The notes: generated by a model from the sequence alone, not told the origin. Shown: positions 29,093-38,944, counted from the first letter of the stretch. The stretch is DNA of 64,000 nucleotides from Qipengyuania citrea (GCF_024171405.1 NZ_JALJZT010000002.1:1302001-1366000); one strand, 5' to 3'. Program-made: numbers and translations.

Positions 29093-30214
29093 TTACACCG
29101 GATCGGTCGGTTTGGCGAAAGATGTCACCCAGCGCCGGTCGATCCAGCGCTTCAACGCGGCTGCCCAGCGCCCCTGCACAGCAAACGGGCCATAGCTTGC
29201 GATCGCTTTTCCCGATCCGGTCGAGAGAAGATAGAGGCTGGCGGGCCGGGGGCGGTAGCTGCGCAGTCCCCCCTTACCGGCGACGAGGCAGCGCAAATTG
29301 GCAGCGAGGACCGGGCCCGTATGGACGGCATGGACGCCCGAACGCGGCACCCGGCGGTCCTGTCTCGCCGCGACATCGCCCGCCGCAAGGATATGCGGAT
29401 GCGACAGCGAGCGCTGGTAGCGGTCGACCGCGATGTATCCGTCGTTGTCGACTGCGAGCCCGCTCTCTTTCGGCCATCGCGGGGCCGCCGCGCCCAGCGA
29501 GGCGACGATGAGGTCGACCGGCTCAATGCTGCGCCCCCCGGCGGTGAGCGCGCCGGCCTCGATCCGCGCATCCTCTTCGATCGAAAGGATATCCTGTCGC
29601 GCCAGCTCACGCCGCGCCAGCACGGTGGTCCGGCGTCCGAGATTATCAAGCAGGCCAGCCCGCCCGGCTACCAGCGTGATACGCGCGTTCCCACCGGCGA
29701 AACGCCGGCGCAGGGCGAAGGCCAGTTCCACCCCGCCCGCACCGCCGCCAGCCACCACTATGTGCCTGGGTATATCGCGCGTAATGCTCTGCCACTCGGT
29801 CAACCGCGCAAGGAAGCTGCCGATCGGCCGGACGTCGACGATCCGTGGATCCATGCCGAGAACAGCCTTGGCTCGCCCCACGCCGCCGACATCGATCGAA
29901 CAGATGTCGAAACCGACCGATCGGCCATTGCCCGTGGCGATCGTCCGCTGCTCCGGATCGATCGCGGCGCAGCGGTCGAGGATCAGTTCGACCCCCGCCC
30001 GCCTGGTAAGCGCCACGAGATCGATGCGTCCATGTTCATCATCATATTCGCCCGCAACCGTTCCCGGGACCATACCCGAATACCGCGTGTAGCGATGTGG
30101 CGAAATCAATGTTGTGCGCGCCTCGGGACCGCCGCGGCGCACCCAATCGGCCAACACCCCGAGATGCGCATGCCCGCCACCGATGAGCATGAGTTTGGGT
30201 CCGGCCGTCCGCAT
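29093..30214 (-). CDS. FAD-dependent NADH dehydrogenase-like oxidoreductase (SelD-N-domain type)
   Basis: A 373-residue pyridine-nucleotide flavoprotein. The N-terminal FAD site reads LMLIGGGHAHLGVL and the second nucleotide site HIVVAGGGAGGVELA (about 152-166); the closing FAD motif is HILAAGDVA. The opening GGGHAH and YSGMVPG resemble the oxidoreductase domain found fused to SelD and in NDH-2-like proteins. There is no redox CxxC pair. It lies 45 bases upstream of the TVP38 fusion and reads the same way. A ribosome site GGAGGGG sits very close to the ATG, so the ATG of LMLIGGG eight codons later is an alternative start. Confidence 0.8.
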   Translation of the reverse strand: MRTAGPKLMLIGGGHAHLGVLADWVRRGGPEARTTLISPHRYTRYSGMVPGTVAGEYDDEHGRIDLVALTRRAGVELILDRCAAIDPEQRTIATGNGRSVGFDICSIDVGGVGRAKAVLGMDPRIVDVRPIGSFLARLTEWQSITRDIPRHIVVAGGGAGGVELAFALRRRFAGGNARITLVAGRAGLLDNLGRRTTVLARRELARQDILSIEEDARIEAGALTAGGRSIEPVDLIVASLGAAAPRWPKESGLAVDNDGYIAVDRYQRSLSHPHILAAGDVAARQDRRVPRSGVHAVHTGPVLAANLRCLVAGKGGLRSYRPRPASLYLLSTGSGKAIASYGPFAVQGRWAAALKRWIDRRWVTSFAKPTDPV

Positions 30215-30351
30215 CCCCTCCGTGGGTGTGGCGGCTCGGTATAGAAGTCAATCGGATTGGGAACCGTGGCCTTCACCTATGCGCCGAGGATGCTCGTCAC
30301 CGATCCGATCAAGTAGTTTCCTGCGGCTTAACCACAAGACACCTCCTGAGC

Positions 30352-30367
30352 GCGTCGTTGACAACGC
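30352..30367. promoter_or_regulatory. Possible promoter or operator before the LacI gene
   Basis: GCGTCGTTGACAACGC contains CGTTG/CAACG arms and overlaps a TTGACA -35-like hexamer, 27 bases before the lacI ATG. The half-site GTTGACA matches the operators at 36225, 36287 and 41602. It could be an autoregulatory site, or only a -35 box; no good -10 was seen. Confidence 0.35.
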
Positions 30368-30393
30368 AAGACAATCGGGCCACGGAATTGCCG

Positions 30394-31416
30394 ATGGCCC
30401 GCGGAGCAAAGCGATCGACGATCGTCGATGTCGCCAAATTGGCGGAAGTGTCGCCGAAAAGCGTGTCGCGCGTTTTCAACGACGAACCGCATATCACGCC
30501 CGCGCTGCGCAAGAAGGTGCTGCGCGCGGCCAAGGAACTCAACTACCACCCCAATGTGATGGCGCAGGGCCTCGTGCGCCAGCAATCCTATCTCATTGGA
30601 CTCGTCTATGAAAAGCCGAGCCCCAGCTATGTCGTCGAATTGCAGCGCGGCGCGCTCGAGCGGCTGCATGGGGAGCGGTATCGGCTGATCGTGCTGCCGG
30701 TCGAATCCGTCGCCGACCATCCGCAGGACGTTGTCCGTACCATCCGCTCCGCCGCGCTGGACGGCGTCATCCTCGCGCCGCCCGCGTCCGACCATGCCGA
30801 GGTTCTCGACGGGCTCACGCAGGCGCGCATTCCGTTCGCGCGGATCACCCCGCAGTCGCACGAGGGCTTGGGACTGGCGACGACGATGGACGATATTGCC
30901 GCAGCCCGCGAGATTGCGGATCATGTGCTTGGCTACGGCCATCGCCGGATCGCGATCATCAAGGGCGATCCCGACCACCCGGTAAGCGCACAGCGGCTGA
31001 TCGCCTATCGTGCGGCCTTCGATGCAGCGGGCGTGGACTACCTGCCCGAGCTCATCGAAACGGGCGATTGGAGTTTTGAGTCGGGTTATGAAGCGACCAA
31101 GCGGATCCTCTCGCGCAAGCTGCGCCCGACCGCCATTCTCGCCGAGAATGACGACATGGCGGTCGGCGCGATGTCGGCCGCGCGCGAGCTGGGGTTCGAT
31201 GTCCCCGCCGATCTCAGTGTGGTTGGCTTCGATGATTCCGAGATTGCCCGCGTCGTCTGGCCGCGGCTAACGACAGTGCGGCAGCCGGTCGTCGAAATGG
31301 CGCATACCGCTGCGGACATGCTGCTGCGCCAACTGGCGGGCGAGGACCCGGGGCCCACCGTCATCCATACCCACCGGCTGATCGAACGGCTGACCGTCGG
31401 TCCTCCGCCGGCTTAG
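30394..31416 (+). CDS. LacI-family transcriptional regulator of the glycan locus
   Basis: A 340-residue regulator. The N-terminal LacI helix-turn-helix (STIVDVAKLAEVSPKSVSRV, residues 8-27, with hinge helix NYHPNVMAQGL) is followed by a periplasmic-binding-protein-like sugar domain (about 60-335; GHRRIAIIKGD, ENDDMAVGAM, VVGFDDSEIA). The ATG giving MARGAKRST was chosen because the reading frame upstream has no LacI character. It most likely represses the TonB receptor, GH3 and FHS transporter genes through the shared TGTCAASGTTGWCA sites and is released by a glucoside. Confidence 0.93.
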   Translation: MARGAKRSTIVDVAKLAEVSPKSVSRVFNDEPHITPALRKKVLRAAKELNYHPNVMAQGLVRQQSYLIGLVYEKPSPSYVVELQRGALERLHGERYRLIVLPVESVADHPQDVVRTIRSAALDGVILAPPASDHAEVLDGLTQARIPFARITPQSHEGLGLATTMDDIAAAREIADHVLGYGHRRIAIIKGDPDHPVSAQRLIAYRAAFDAAGVDYLPELIETGDWSFESGYEATKRILSRKLRPTAILAENDDMAVGAMSAARELGFDVPADLSVVGFDDSEIARVVWPRLTTVRQPVVEMAHTAADMLLRQLAGEDPGPTVIHTHRLIERLTVGPPPA

Positions 31417-31452
31417 ACGCGATCACAGTGCCCGTTGTAGGCCCGTCAGCCT

Positions 31453-33027
31453 CTAACGGTTGGCCCAGCCTGCTCCGGCACCGAAATTGGGGCGCCGCGT
31501 CTCCTTCGGATCGAGCAGTCGGTCGAGGATCGCATCATGCGTCGGCGCCGCTGCGCGAAAGGCGCCCATCGCGTCGCGCAATTGCACGATCACCTTTCGC
31601 ACCTCCTCGAACGGCGCGACATCGACTAGCGGGTCGATCGCCGCCGGGCGCAAGCCCATACCGGCGGCGACATAGAACCAGCTGATATCGGAGAAGAGTT
31701 CGCGGTGCTTCGACATGATCCGCCCGGTGCGCTCGAACAGCGCGATCTTCTCTACCAGCGTATCGGGCAGCTCGATATTGCGGACATGGTCCCAGAAGGG
31801 CTCGCCCTCGCGCTGGTTGGGATAGTAATGCAGCAGCAGGAAATCGCGGATGTGCGCGTATTCGCGTTCGACATCGCGGTTGTAGCTGTCGATCAGCACC
31901 GGGTCGAAGCTGCGGTCGGGAAACAGGTCGAGCAGGCGATTGAGCCCGGTGTGGATGAGATGGATGCTGGTGGATTCGAGCGGTTCGAGAAACCCCGCCG
32001 ACAGGCCGAGCGCGAGGCAGTTGCCGATCCACACGCGTTTGCGCAGCCCCGGGGTGAAACGCAACACGCGCGGATTGGCAATCGGCGGACCGCCCAGACC
32101 CTCGCGAAGTTCTTCGGCTGCGTCGTCATCCCTGATGAAGTCGCTGCAATAGACGAGGCCATTGCCCGTCCGGTGCTGGAGCGGAATACGCCACTGCCAC
32201 CCCGCCGATCGCGCGGTGGCTACCGTATAGGGCGCGCGAACCGATTGCGCAGCGGTCGGTGCGGCGACCGCACGGTCGCAGGGTAGCCAGCGGCGCCAGT
32301 CATCGAAGCCCGCCTCCAGCGCCTCTTCGATCAGCAGCCCGCGAAAGCCCGAACAATCGATGTAGAAATCGGCCGAGAGCGATTCCCCATTGTCGAAATG
32401 GACCGCGGCAATGTGCTCGCCCTCGCCGCGTTCGGCACGCAGTATCCGGCGGTCGAGCCGCTCGACTCCCGCCGCCTCGGCATGTTCGCGCAAGAAGGCG
32501 GCCACCAGACCGGCATCGAAATGCAGCGCATAGGCCACTGCGCCGCCCGGCCAGTTGCCATCCGGCGAAGGGAAAGCGAACTTGTCGTCATCCGCCAGCG
32601 CGACCGATGGACAAAAATCCGCCAGTCCCTCGTCATGCCCCTCGGCGAGGTTCTTCCAGTAGTAGTGATGGAATGGTCGCTGGTTGATGGTGACACCCAG
32701 ATTGCCAAACGGATGCCAGTAGCTGTGCCCGCGGTGCAGCCAGTCGCGAAACTGGATACCCAGCTTGAAAGTCGCTTGGCAGCGGCGGATGAAGGCAACC
32801 TCGTCCGCGCCGATATTGCGCAGGAAATCGAAGATCGGCGGGATCGTCGCCTCGCCCACCCCAACGGTCGGGATATCGGACGATTCGACCAGCGTGATGC
32901 GGCAGCCGCTGCCCTGCAGTACGCGCGAGAGCAATGCAGCGGCAGACCAGCCCGCGGTGCCGCCGCCGACGATGCAGATCGATCGCAGGGCCTGCGGCGA
33001 GGCCTCGCCCGTATGCGTGTGATTCAT
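31453..33027 (-). CDS. Tryptophan-halogenase-like flavoprotein of a TonB-receptor locus
   Basis: A 524-residue flavin-dependent halogenase homologue. The FAD site GGGTAGW (21-27), the catalytic-lysine region CQATFKLGIQF (Lys 88, equivalent to the PrnA lysine) and the halogenase WxWxIP motif (WQWRIP, 277-282) are all intact, so activity as a flavin enzyme is plausible. The ATG was chosen because GGGAG lies eight bases upstream; a GTG five codons earlier overlaps that site. Members of this family occur beside TonB receptors in sugar-utilisation loci of sphingomonads, caulobacters and xanthomonads, where their substrate is not established. It follows the receptor gene after a terminator-like hairpin. 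Confidence 0.9.
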   Translation of the reverse strand: MNHTHTGEASPQALRSICIVGGGTAGWSAAALLSRVLQGSGCRITLVESSDIPTVGVGEATIPPIFDFLRNIGADEVAFIRRCQATFKLGIQFRDWLHRGHSYWHPFGNLGVTINQRPFHHYYWKNLAEGHDEGLADFCPSVALADDDKFAFPSPDGNWPGGAVAYALHFDAGLVAAFLREHAEAAGVERLDRRILRAERGEGEHIAAVHFDNGESLSADFYIDCSGFRGLLIEEALEAGFDDWRRWLPCDRAVAAPTAAQSVRAPYTVATARSAGWQWRIPLQHRTGNGLVYCSDFIRDDDAAEELREGLGGPPIANPRVLRFTPGLRKRVWIGNCLALGLSAGFLEPLESTSIHLIHTGLNRLLDLFPDRSFDPVLIDSYNRDVEREYAHIRDFLLLHYYPNQREGEPFWDHVRNIELPDTLVEKIALFERTGRIMSKHRELFSDISWFYVAAGMGLRPAAIDPLVDVAPFEEVRKVIVQLRDAMGAFRAAAPTHDAILDRLLDPKETRRPNFGAGAGWANR

Positions 33028-33060
33028 CACCCGGTCTCCCACATGCGTCGTCGGAAAATC

Positions 33061-33092
33061 GATGGCGGCCCGTACCGATCGGGGCCGCCATC
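33061..33092 (-). terminator. Hairpin between TonB receptor and halogenase-like gene
   Basis: Perfect 11-bp arms (GATGGCGGCCC and GGGCCGCCATC) with a 10-nt loop, followed on the transcribed strand by GATTTTCC. It lies 20 bases after the receptor stop and 33 before the halogenase start, so it can act as an attenuating intrinsic terminator within one operon. Confidence 0.7.
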
Positions 33093-33112
33093 AGTTCCGG
33101 GAGGGACCGAAA

Positions 33113-36109
33113 TCAGAAGTTGAATTTCACCCCGCCATAGATCCGCCTTGAACCGGATTCGAAGCGGAAGGGCAATTCGGGAAATTGCAGGTACACGCTG
33201 GTATCCGCCTTGGTGATATTGATCGCCTCGGCAAAGACCTCGAAATTGTCGGTCAGCTGGTAGCTGATCTGCCCATCGAGCTGGCCGAAGGATTTCTGGT
33301 AGATCCCCAGCGTCCGCGTAACCGACCCGTCGGCGAAACCGAAATTGCCCAGGTACTGCTTCGAACGCCAGCTATAGGATGCGCGCGCGGCGAACCCGTA
33401 GCGTTCGAAATAGACCTGCCCGTTCGCCGAATGCTTCGACACGCCCGGCAGCGGGAGGTTGTCGGTGAAGTCGGTGCTGAAATCGGTTTCGGTGTCCGAG
33501 AAGGTGTAGTTCGCGGTGAAGCCCAGGCCGAAGTCGAAGGCATATTGCGCCGCCAGTTCGAAGCCCTTCACGCGGCCGCCCGAGCCATTGGCTGGCTGCG
33601 ACACCGGTCCGAGCCGTCCGCCGGCCTGATCGTTGACGAAAACGGCAACCGTTTCGTTGACGATGAAGCTGTCGACCTCCTTCCAGAACAGGCCAGCCGA
33701 GAGCAGTCCCTGGCTGCCGAAATAGTGCTCGAAGCCGAGGTCGAACTGATACGCCCGGAACGGATCGAGTTCGGCATTGCCGCGCGCGCCATTGGTGAAC
33801 TTGAACAGATCGTCGGCGGGATCGCGGGTGAAGTCGGTCGAGAAGCCCTGACCCAGCGAAACCAGCGGTTGGCGGGCGACCACGCGTGCTGCGGAGAAGC
33901 GAACCTTGCTGTTCTCGCTCACGTCGAACACCGCGTTCGCGCTCGGCAGGAAGTCGGTGTAGCTGCGCATCACCGTATTGGTGGTGAAATCGCGCAGCAC
34001 GCCGTTCCAGCTATCGGTGCCCCAATAGCTCGGATCGGCATTGGCCGGCTGATTCTGGTCGATGGTCAGGTCGGTGTTGACGATGCGCAGGCCCACATTG
34101 ACGTGGTACGGATCGTCGACCCCGCCCAGATCGGCCATGATGTAACCCGACTTGGTTTCTTCCTTCACCCGATAGGTCTGCAGCGGGTCTTCGAAGAAGC
34201 TGAACGGCGTGTCGGGATAGAGCGCCTGGATCCATTCGAGCGCATTGGTCATCCGCGACCGGTCGGCGACGAGCACCGTATCGCCTTCGATCCTGCCACC
34301 ACCGGCAAAATTCGTGATCGCCTCGACGCGTTCGGGATTGCTCAGGAAGGTTTCATAAGGCGTGAACACTGCGGGCGAATCCCCGAAGCGGCTGCATCCG
34401 GCAAACGCCGCAGGCTTGTTGACCTCGGGCAGATCGCAGATCTTGAAGCCGATCGCCCCGTCCTGGAAGTAGCTATAGGGCGTCCAGTTGTAGGAGAAGC
34501 CGTCGACCCGTTCGGATTCGGGGATCGCGGTGGCGTCGAGTTCGCCCTTGCCGCTCAGATCGGCAAGATAGCGCCCCGATGCGAAGTCCACCGTGCGCTG
34601 GCCATAACGGAAGCCCGCGCTGATCGTGACGGTATTGGTATAATCGTTGTCGACATCATAGGCGAAGTCCGCGCGAAGCGAGTGACCTTCGATGTCGGAA
34701 CGGTCGCCAAACGCCCAATGCGACTTGAAGAAGCCGAAATCGGGATTGTTGAACAGGTCCTGCGGGCCTCCCGGCGCGATGCCGAAACTGGGAAACTCGC
34801 CATTGCGATAGGTGAAGTCGAAAGTCGGCGGCGCAGCCGAATTGGGTGTGAAGCCAGGCTGCGGTCCCGAAGTGCCCGGCCCGCGCACGCCATAGGCGGT
34901 GTAGCGCACGTCGTTATTGGCGACCTCGCGCTTCATGCTCGACGAGGAGTAATTCGCCATCATCGAGACGCGGAAATTGGTATCGTTGTCCCAGTCGAGG
35001 CCGAATTGCACATTGTCCGACTTGATGTTCGACACATCGACGAAGGAGATCGCCTCGGCCGATTGCGCGCGTACCGTACCTTCGGTCAGCACGCCGTTGC
35101 CATCGATCGAATAGTCTCCGACGAGACCCTGCGATTCGCCCTGTCCGAAGGGGAATTTGACCGAGGCCTCGCGCGTGTCGATCTTCAGGTCCGAGTGGAA
35201 ATATTGCGCGCTGACCTCGAGCTCGTCGGTCGCGCGGTAATTGATGCCGATCGAAGCACCCCACCGGCGGCGATACTGGTCGCGGTCGGTGACGTAGCGA
35301 TATTCAGGTGCATAATAATTGGTCGGCACGGTCGCGGTGTCGCGGCGTCCTTCGTCAAAGGCCCAGTTGCCGCGATTGTCGCCGCCCAGCACGTTGACGT
35401 GATTGTTCGTCTTTTCGTAGCTGAAAGTGGCAATGACCCCGAGGCGGTCGTTGAAATTGTAGCCGAGGACTGCGGCGCCCGCCGGCTCCCAACCCGAAAT
35501 CTCGCTGCCCTTGCTGCCCTTGACGTTGCCGGCCAGCGTGAAGCCTTGCTTGAGGTCGAGCGGATTGCGCGTCTTGAGGTTGACGATCCCGCCAAGCCCG
35601 CCTTCGAGCAGTGATGCATTGGGCGATTTGAAGACCTCGATCCCCCCGATCAGTTCCGAAGGCACGCCTTCGAGACTGTCGTTGCGGTTATAATTGCCTT
35701 CGCCGACCTTGTAGACCTCGAGGCCGCTGACGAAGAGCTCGCCGTTCAATAGCGTGACGTTCTGGTCGAGGCCGCGGATGCGGACTTTCGAACCCTGCCC
35801 GTTTTCACGGTCGATCTGGATACCCGGCAGGCGCTGGAGCGATTCCGCGACATTCTGGTCGGGGAATTTGCCGATGTCTTCCGCAGTGACCGATTCGATG
35901 ATGAGATTCGAATCGCGCTTGGCATTCAGCGCGTTTTCGAGCGATGCGCGAAAGCCGGTGACGATGATGACGTTGTCCGTCTCGTCGGCGGCCTCGGGCC
36001 CGGTGTCGGTCACATCCTGCGCCAAGGCTGGCGCTGCGGTTGCTCCCATTGCAAATATCGACGCGGCGGCCATCAAGGCCGCACGGTTGCGCAAAATCCC
36101 GCTGTTCAT
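33113..36109 (-). CDS. TonB-dependent receptor for glycan uptake
   Basis: A 998-residue outer-membrane receptor. Signal peptide at residues 1-30 (ending ALAQ), TonB box-like VIIVTGF (about 47-53), plug domain (about 60-200; LPGIQIDRENGQGSKVRIRG, quoted here as LQRLPGIQIDRENGQ) and a 22-strand barrel ending in the aromatic KFNF. The long form of about 1000 residues is typical of sphingomonad and caulobacter sugar receptors. Two LacI-type operators lie in the divergent region upstream. It imports an oligosaccharide that the divergent GH3 enzyme probably trims. Confidence 0.95.
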   Translation of the reverse strand: MNSGILRNRAALMAAASIFAMGATAAPALAQDVTDTGPEAADETDNVIIVTGFRASLENALNAKRDSNLIIESVTAEDIGKFPDQNVAESLQRLPGIQIDRENGQGSKVRIRGLDQNVTLLNGELFVSGLEVYKVGEGNYNRNDSLEGVPSELIGGIEVFKSPNASLLEGGLGGIVNLKTRNPLDLKQGFTLAGNVKGSKGSEISGWEPAGAAVLGYNFNDRLGVIATFSYEKTNNHVNVLGGDNRGNWAFDEGRRDTATVPTNYYAPEYRYVTDRDQYRRRWGASIGINYRATDELEVSAQYFHSDLKIDTREASVKFPFGQGESQGLVGDYSIDGNGVLTEGTVRAQSAEAISFVDVSNIKSDNVQFGLDWDNDTNFRVSMMANYSSSSMKREVANNDVRYTAYGVRGPGTSGPQPGFTPNSAAPPTFDFTYRNGEFPSFGIAPGGPQDLFNNPDFGFFKSHWAFGDRSDIEGHSLRADFAYDVDNDYTNTVTISAGFRYGQRTVDFASGRYLADLSGKGELDATAIPESERVDGFSYNWTPYSYFQDGAIGFKICDLPEVNKPAAFAGCSRFGDSPAVFTPYETFLSNPERVEAITNFAGGGRIEGDTVLVADRSRMTNALEWIQALYPDTPFSFFEDPLQTYRVKEETKSGYIMADLGGVDDPYHVNVGLRIVNTDLTIDQNQPANADPSYWGTDSWNGVLRDFTTNTVMRSYTDFLPSANAVFDVSENSKVRFSAARVVARQPLVSLGQGFSTDFTRDPADDLFKFTNGARGNAELDPFRAYQFDLGFEHYFGSQGLLSAGLFWKEVDSFIVNETVAVFVNDQAGGRLGPVSQPANGSGGRVKGFELAAQYAFDFGLGFTANYTFSDTETDFSTDFTDNLPLPGVSKHSANGQVYFERYGFAARASYSWRSKQYLGNFGFADGSVTRTLGIYQKSFGQLDGQISYQLTDNFEVFAEAINITKADTSVYLQFPELPFRFESGSRRIYGGVKFNF

Positions 36110-36224
36110 CTCTCTCTATCCCTCCCAAGCCGCATCTTTGCGTGCGGACTTTCGTACGTATCGGCAGCTTGACCCACGACTCGCGGGGCAGCTTTCCGTT
36201 CGCGACTTACTGGTTGCATATTTC

Positions 36225-36238
36225 TGTCAACGTTGTCA
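36225..36238. promoter_or_regulatory. LacI-type operator 1 between TonB receptor and GH3 genes
   Basis: TGTCAACGTTGTCA, a palindrome with one mismatched pair, in the 245-base divergent region. The flanking TTTC matches the other two sites. Confidence 0.75.
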
Positions 36239-36286
36239 AACATCGCCTCACATTTGGACTGAAGCCGGGCGTCTGTGTGACTTTTC

Positions 36287-36300
36287 TGTCAAGGTTGTCA
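36287..36300. promoter_or_regulatory. LacI-type operator 2 before the GH3 gene
   Basis: TGTCAAGGTTGTCA within CTTTTCTGTCAAGG, 62 bases (about six helical turns) from operator 1 and 55 bases before the GH3 start. Looping between the two sites is possible. Confidence 0.7.
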
Positions 36301-36354
36301 GAGGCGACCCGGCCTCGAGTGTACCGGCCAGAGCCGGATGATGGGACGGGGTTT

Positions 36355-38898
36355 ATGCTTTCGAAAACAATCTTTTCTGGCGCCGCCACGGCGGCGTTCG
36401 CAGTGTCGGCACTGTCGGCCCAAGCGGCGATCGACGAATCGATAACGGCTCCTGCATCGGAAGCCATCGTCCACCCGGAGCAATGGCCCGAAGTCGCCTT
36501 TCCCACGGTGCTGACCGAAGAAGGCGAAGCGCATGTTCAGGCGCTACTCGCGCAGATGACGCTGGAGCAGAAGGTCGGTCAGATCATCCAGGCCGATATC
36601 GCCAGCGTGACTCCTGAAGAGGTTCGCGAATACCGGCTCGGATCGGTGCTCAACGGCGGCAATTCGGGGCCCGGAGGCGATGACCTTGCCCCGGCGGAAG
36701 AATGGCTGGCGTTGGCGGACGCCTTCTACGCCGCTTCGATGGATACCGCACCGGGCGAACCCGCGATCCCGATCGTCTGGGGCACCGATGCAGTGCACGG
36801 CCATAGCAATATCGTCGGCGCGACGATCTTCCCGCACAATGTCGGGCTCGGCGCGGCGCGCGATCCCGATCTGATCGAGCGGATCGGGCAGGTTACTGCG
36901 GTCGAGATCCGCGTCACCGGGCAGGAATGGACCTTCGCCCCGACCGTCGCGGTGCCGCAGGATTACCGCTGGGGCCGCGCCTATGAAGGCTATTCCTCGG
37001 ACCCCGCGCTGGTTGCCTCCTATGTCGGCAGCATGATCCGCGGCCTGCAGGGACCGCCATCGACCAAGCCGATCCTTTCGGGCCCGCACGTCGCGGCCAG
37101 CACCAAGCACTTCCTTGCCGATGGCGCCACCACCGACGGCAAGGACCAGGGCGATGCCGCCATTTCCGAAATCGAGCTGCGGCTGATCCATGGCGCGCCC
37201 TATCTGCCGGCGATGGAAAACGGGGTTGCCACCGTGATGACCAGCTTCTCGAGCTGGAACGGCGTCAAGCTTTCGGGGCACCGCGGGTTGGTGACCGACG
37301 TTCTCAAGGGGCGCATGAATTTCGGCGGCCTGGTGGTCACCGACTGGAATGCGCATGGTCAGGTGGCAGGCTGCAGCAACGCCAGTTGCCCCAAGGCCGT
37401 CGATGCCGGAATCGACATGTTCATGGCGCCCGACAGCTGGCGCAGCCTCTACAACAGTACGCTGGCCGAGGCGCGCGACGGGACGATCTCGATGGCGCGG
37501 CTCGACGACGCGGTTGCCCGCGTTCTCCGCGTCAAACAGCGCCTCGGACTGTTCGAGGCGGGCAAGCCTTCCGCGCGTGCGCTGTCGGGAAAGTACGAGC
37601 TGCTCGGTGCCGACGAACACCGCGCGGTGGCCCGCGAGGCGGTGCGCAAATCATTGGTGATGCTCAAGAACAACGGCGTGCTGCCGGCCAAGCCGGACGG
37701 GCACATCCTTGTTGCAGGTGATGGGGCCGACGATATCGCGCGCCAATCGGGCGGCTGGACGCTGAGCTGGCAGGGAACCGGCATGGACAACAGCCAGTTC
37801 CCCGGCGCGACTTCGCTGTGGCGCGGGATCGAACAGGCGGTGGAGGCCAGCGGCGGCAGCGCCGAACTGGCGCCCAATGGCGAGTACGAGCAGCGACCCG
37901 ATGTCGCGATCGTCGTGTTCGGTGAAACGCCCTATGCCGAATTCCAGGGCGACATCGCCTCGCTCCAGCTGCGCCCCGAGCTGCGCCGTCCGATCGAGAC
38001 CATGCGCAGGCTGAAGGCGGAAGGAATTCCAACCGTGGCGGTGATGATCACCGGTCGCCCGCTCTATGTGAACGAAGCACTGAACAGTGCCGACGCCTTC
38101 GTGGTTGCCTGGCTTCCGGGGTCGGAGGGCGCCGGGGTTGCCGATATGCTGTTCGCCGGGTTGGACGGCGAACCCGCTTTCGAATTCCAGGGACGGCTGC
38201 CGACCGCCTGGCCCGCGACCGCGCAGCACGGCGGGCCCACGCTGTTCCCCTTCGGCTACGGCCTCCGCTATGCCGAAGGCGCGCGGGCATGGACGACGCT
38301 GGCGGAAGACAATGGCGTCGATGACGATGGCAGCGGCGGCGGGGTCTTCTTCGACAAGGGCGTACCGGCTTCGTCGTGGTCGCTCACCGTCGCGCGCGCC
38401 GATGGCAGCGATTCGCTTCGCGTGACGACCGTCCCCGCGACCGCGCTGTCGGGGCGTGCGCGGATATCGGCCACCGACCATGACGTGCAGGAAGGCGCGC
38501 GCAGCTTCGCCATTGATGCGCATCCGGCAGGAGCCGCGGTCGAACTCGGGACTCATGACGCGGTCGACCTGTCGCGCGAGACCAATGGCGATGTGCTGCT
38601 GCTGACGACGGTCCGGCTCGACGCACCGCTTGCCGCGCCGCTGCGCATGTCGGTCCTCTGCGAAGGAGCATCGTGCGGCGCGGATGTCCCGATTGCCGAA
38701 TTCGGTGCGCTGCCCGTAGGGCAGTGGCAGACGGTAGGCGTGCTGCTTAAATGCTTCCGGGCGGCGGGCGCGGATATGACGCGGATCACCGCGCCATTCC
38801 GTCTGACAACCAGCGACGCGGCGCAGTTCAGCCTCGCGCGGATCGCGCTCGGCAGCCTGTCCGAAGCCGATGTGATCGCGCAATGCCCGACCGAGTAA
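36355..38898 (+). CDS. Secreted GH3 exo-beta-glucosidase/glucan exohydrolase
   Basis: An 847-residue exported glycoside hydrolase. Signal peptide at residues 1-23. The GH3 barrel has KHF (251-253), IVWGTDAVHGHSNIVGAT and the nucleophile Asp 330 in VVTDWNAHGQ. The second GH3 domain (about 430-640) contains the family's ARLDDAVARVLRVK and LVMLKNNGVLPA. A C-terminal jelly-roll module of about 190 residues resembles that of marine exo-1,3/1,4-beta-glucanases. GGGG lies before the ATG; the reading frame extending upstream covers the operators and is rejected. Probable substrates are beta-1,3 or beta-1,4 gluco-oligosaccharides; the linkage is inferred. Confidence 0.93.
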   Translation: MLSKTIFSGAATAAFAVSALSAQAAIDESITAPASEAIVHPEQWPEVAFPTVLTEEGEAHVQALLAQMTLEQKVGQIIQADIASVTPEEVREYRLGSVLNGGNSGPGGDDLAPAEEWLALADAFYAASMDTAPGEPAIPIVWGTDAVHGHSNIVGATIFPHNVGLGAARDPDLIERIGQVTAVEIRVTGQEWTFAPTVAVPQDYRWGRAYEGYSSDPALVASYVGSMIRGLQGPPSTKPILSGPHVAASTKHFLADGATTDGKDQGDAAISEIELRLIHGAPYLPAMENGVATVMTSFSSWNGVKLSGHRGLVTDVLKGRMNFGGLVVTDWNAHGQVAGCSNASCPKAVDAGIDMFMAPDSWRSLYNSTLAEARDGTISMARLDDAVARVLRVKQRLGLFEAGKPSARALSGKYELLGADEHRAVAREAVRKSLVMLKNNGVLPAKPDGHILVAGDGADDIARQSGGWTLSWQGTGMDNSQFPGATSLWRGIEQAVEASGGSAELAPNGEYEQRPDVAIVVFGETPYAEFQGDIASLQLRPELRRPIETMRRLKAEGIPTVAVMITGRPLYVNEALNSADAFVVAWLPGSEGAGVADMLFAGLDGEPAFEFQGRLPTAWPATAQHGGPTLFPFGYGLRYAEGARAWTTLAEDNGVDDDGSGGGVFFDKGVPASSWSLTVARADGSDSLRVTTVPATALSGRARISATDHDVQEGARSFAIDAHPAGAAVELGTHDAVDLSRETNGDVLLLTTVRLDAPLAAPLRMSVLCEGASCGADVPIAEFGALPVGQWQTVGVLLKCFRAAGADMTRITAPFRLTTSDAAQFSLARIALGSLSEADVIAQCPTE

Positions 38899-38944
38899 GG
38901 ACGGCGGCAAGGTGCGCGCCTTGCTGCGCGGGGCACCAGCGCGA

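Noticed and set aside
30358-30363. TTGACA taken as a sigma70 -35 box before lacI
   Set aside because: No acceptable -10 element at about 17 bases; kept only as a low-confidence site because it overlaps an operator half-site.
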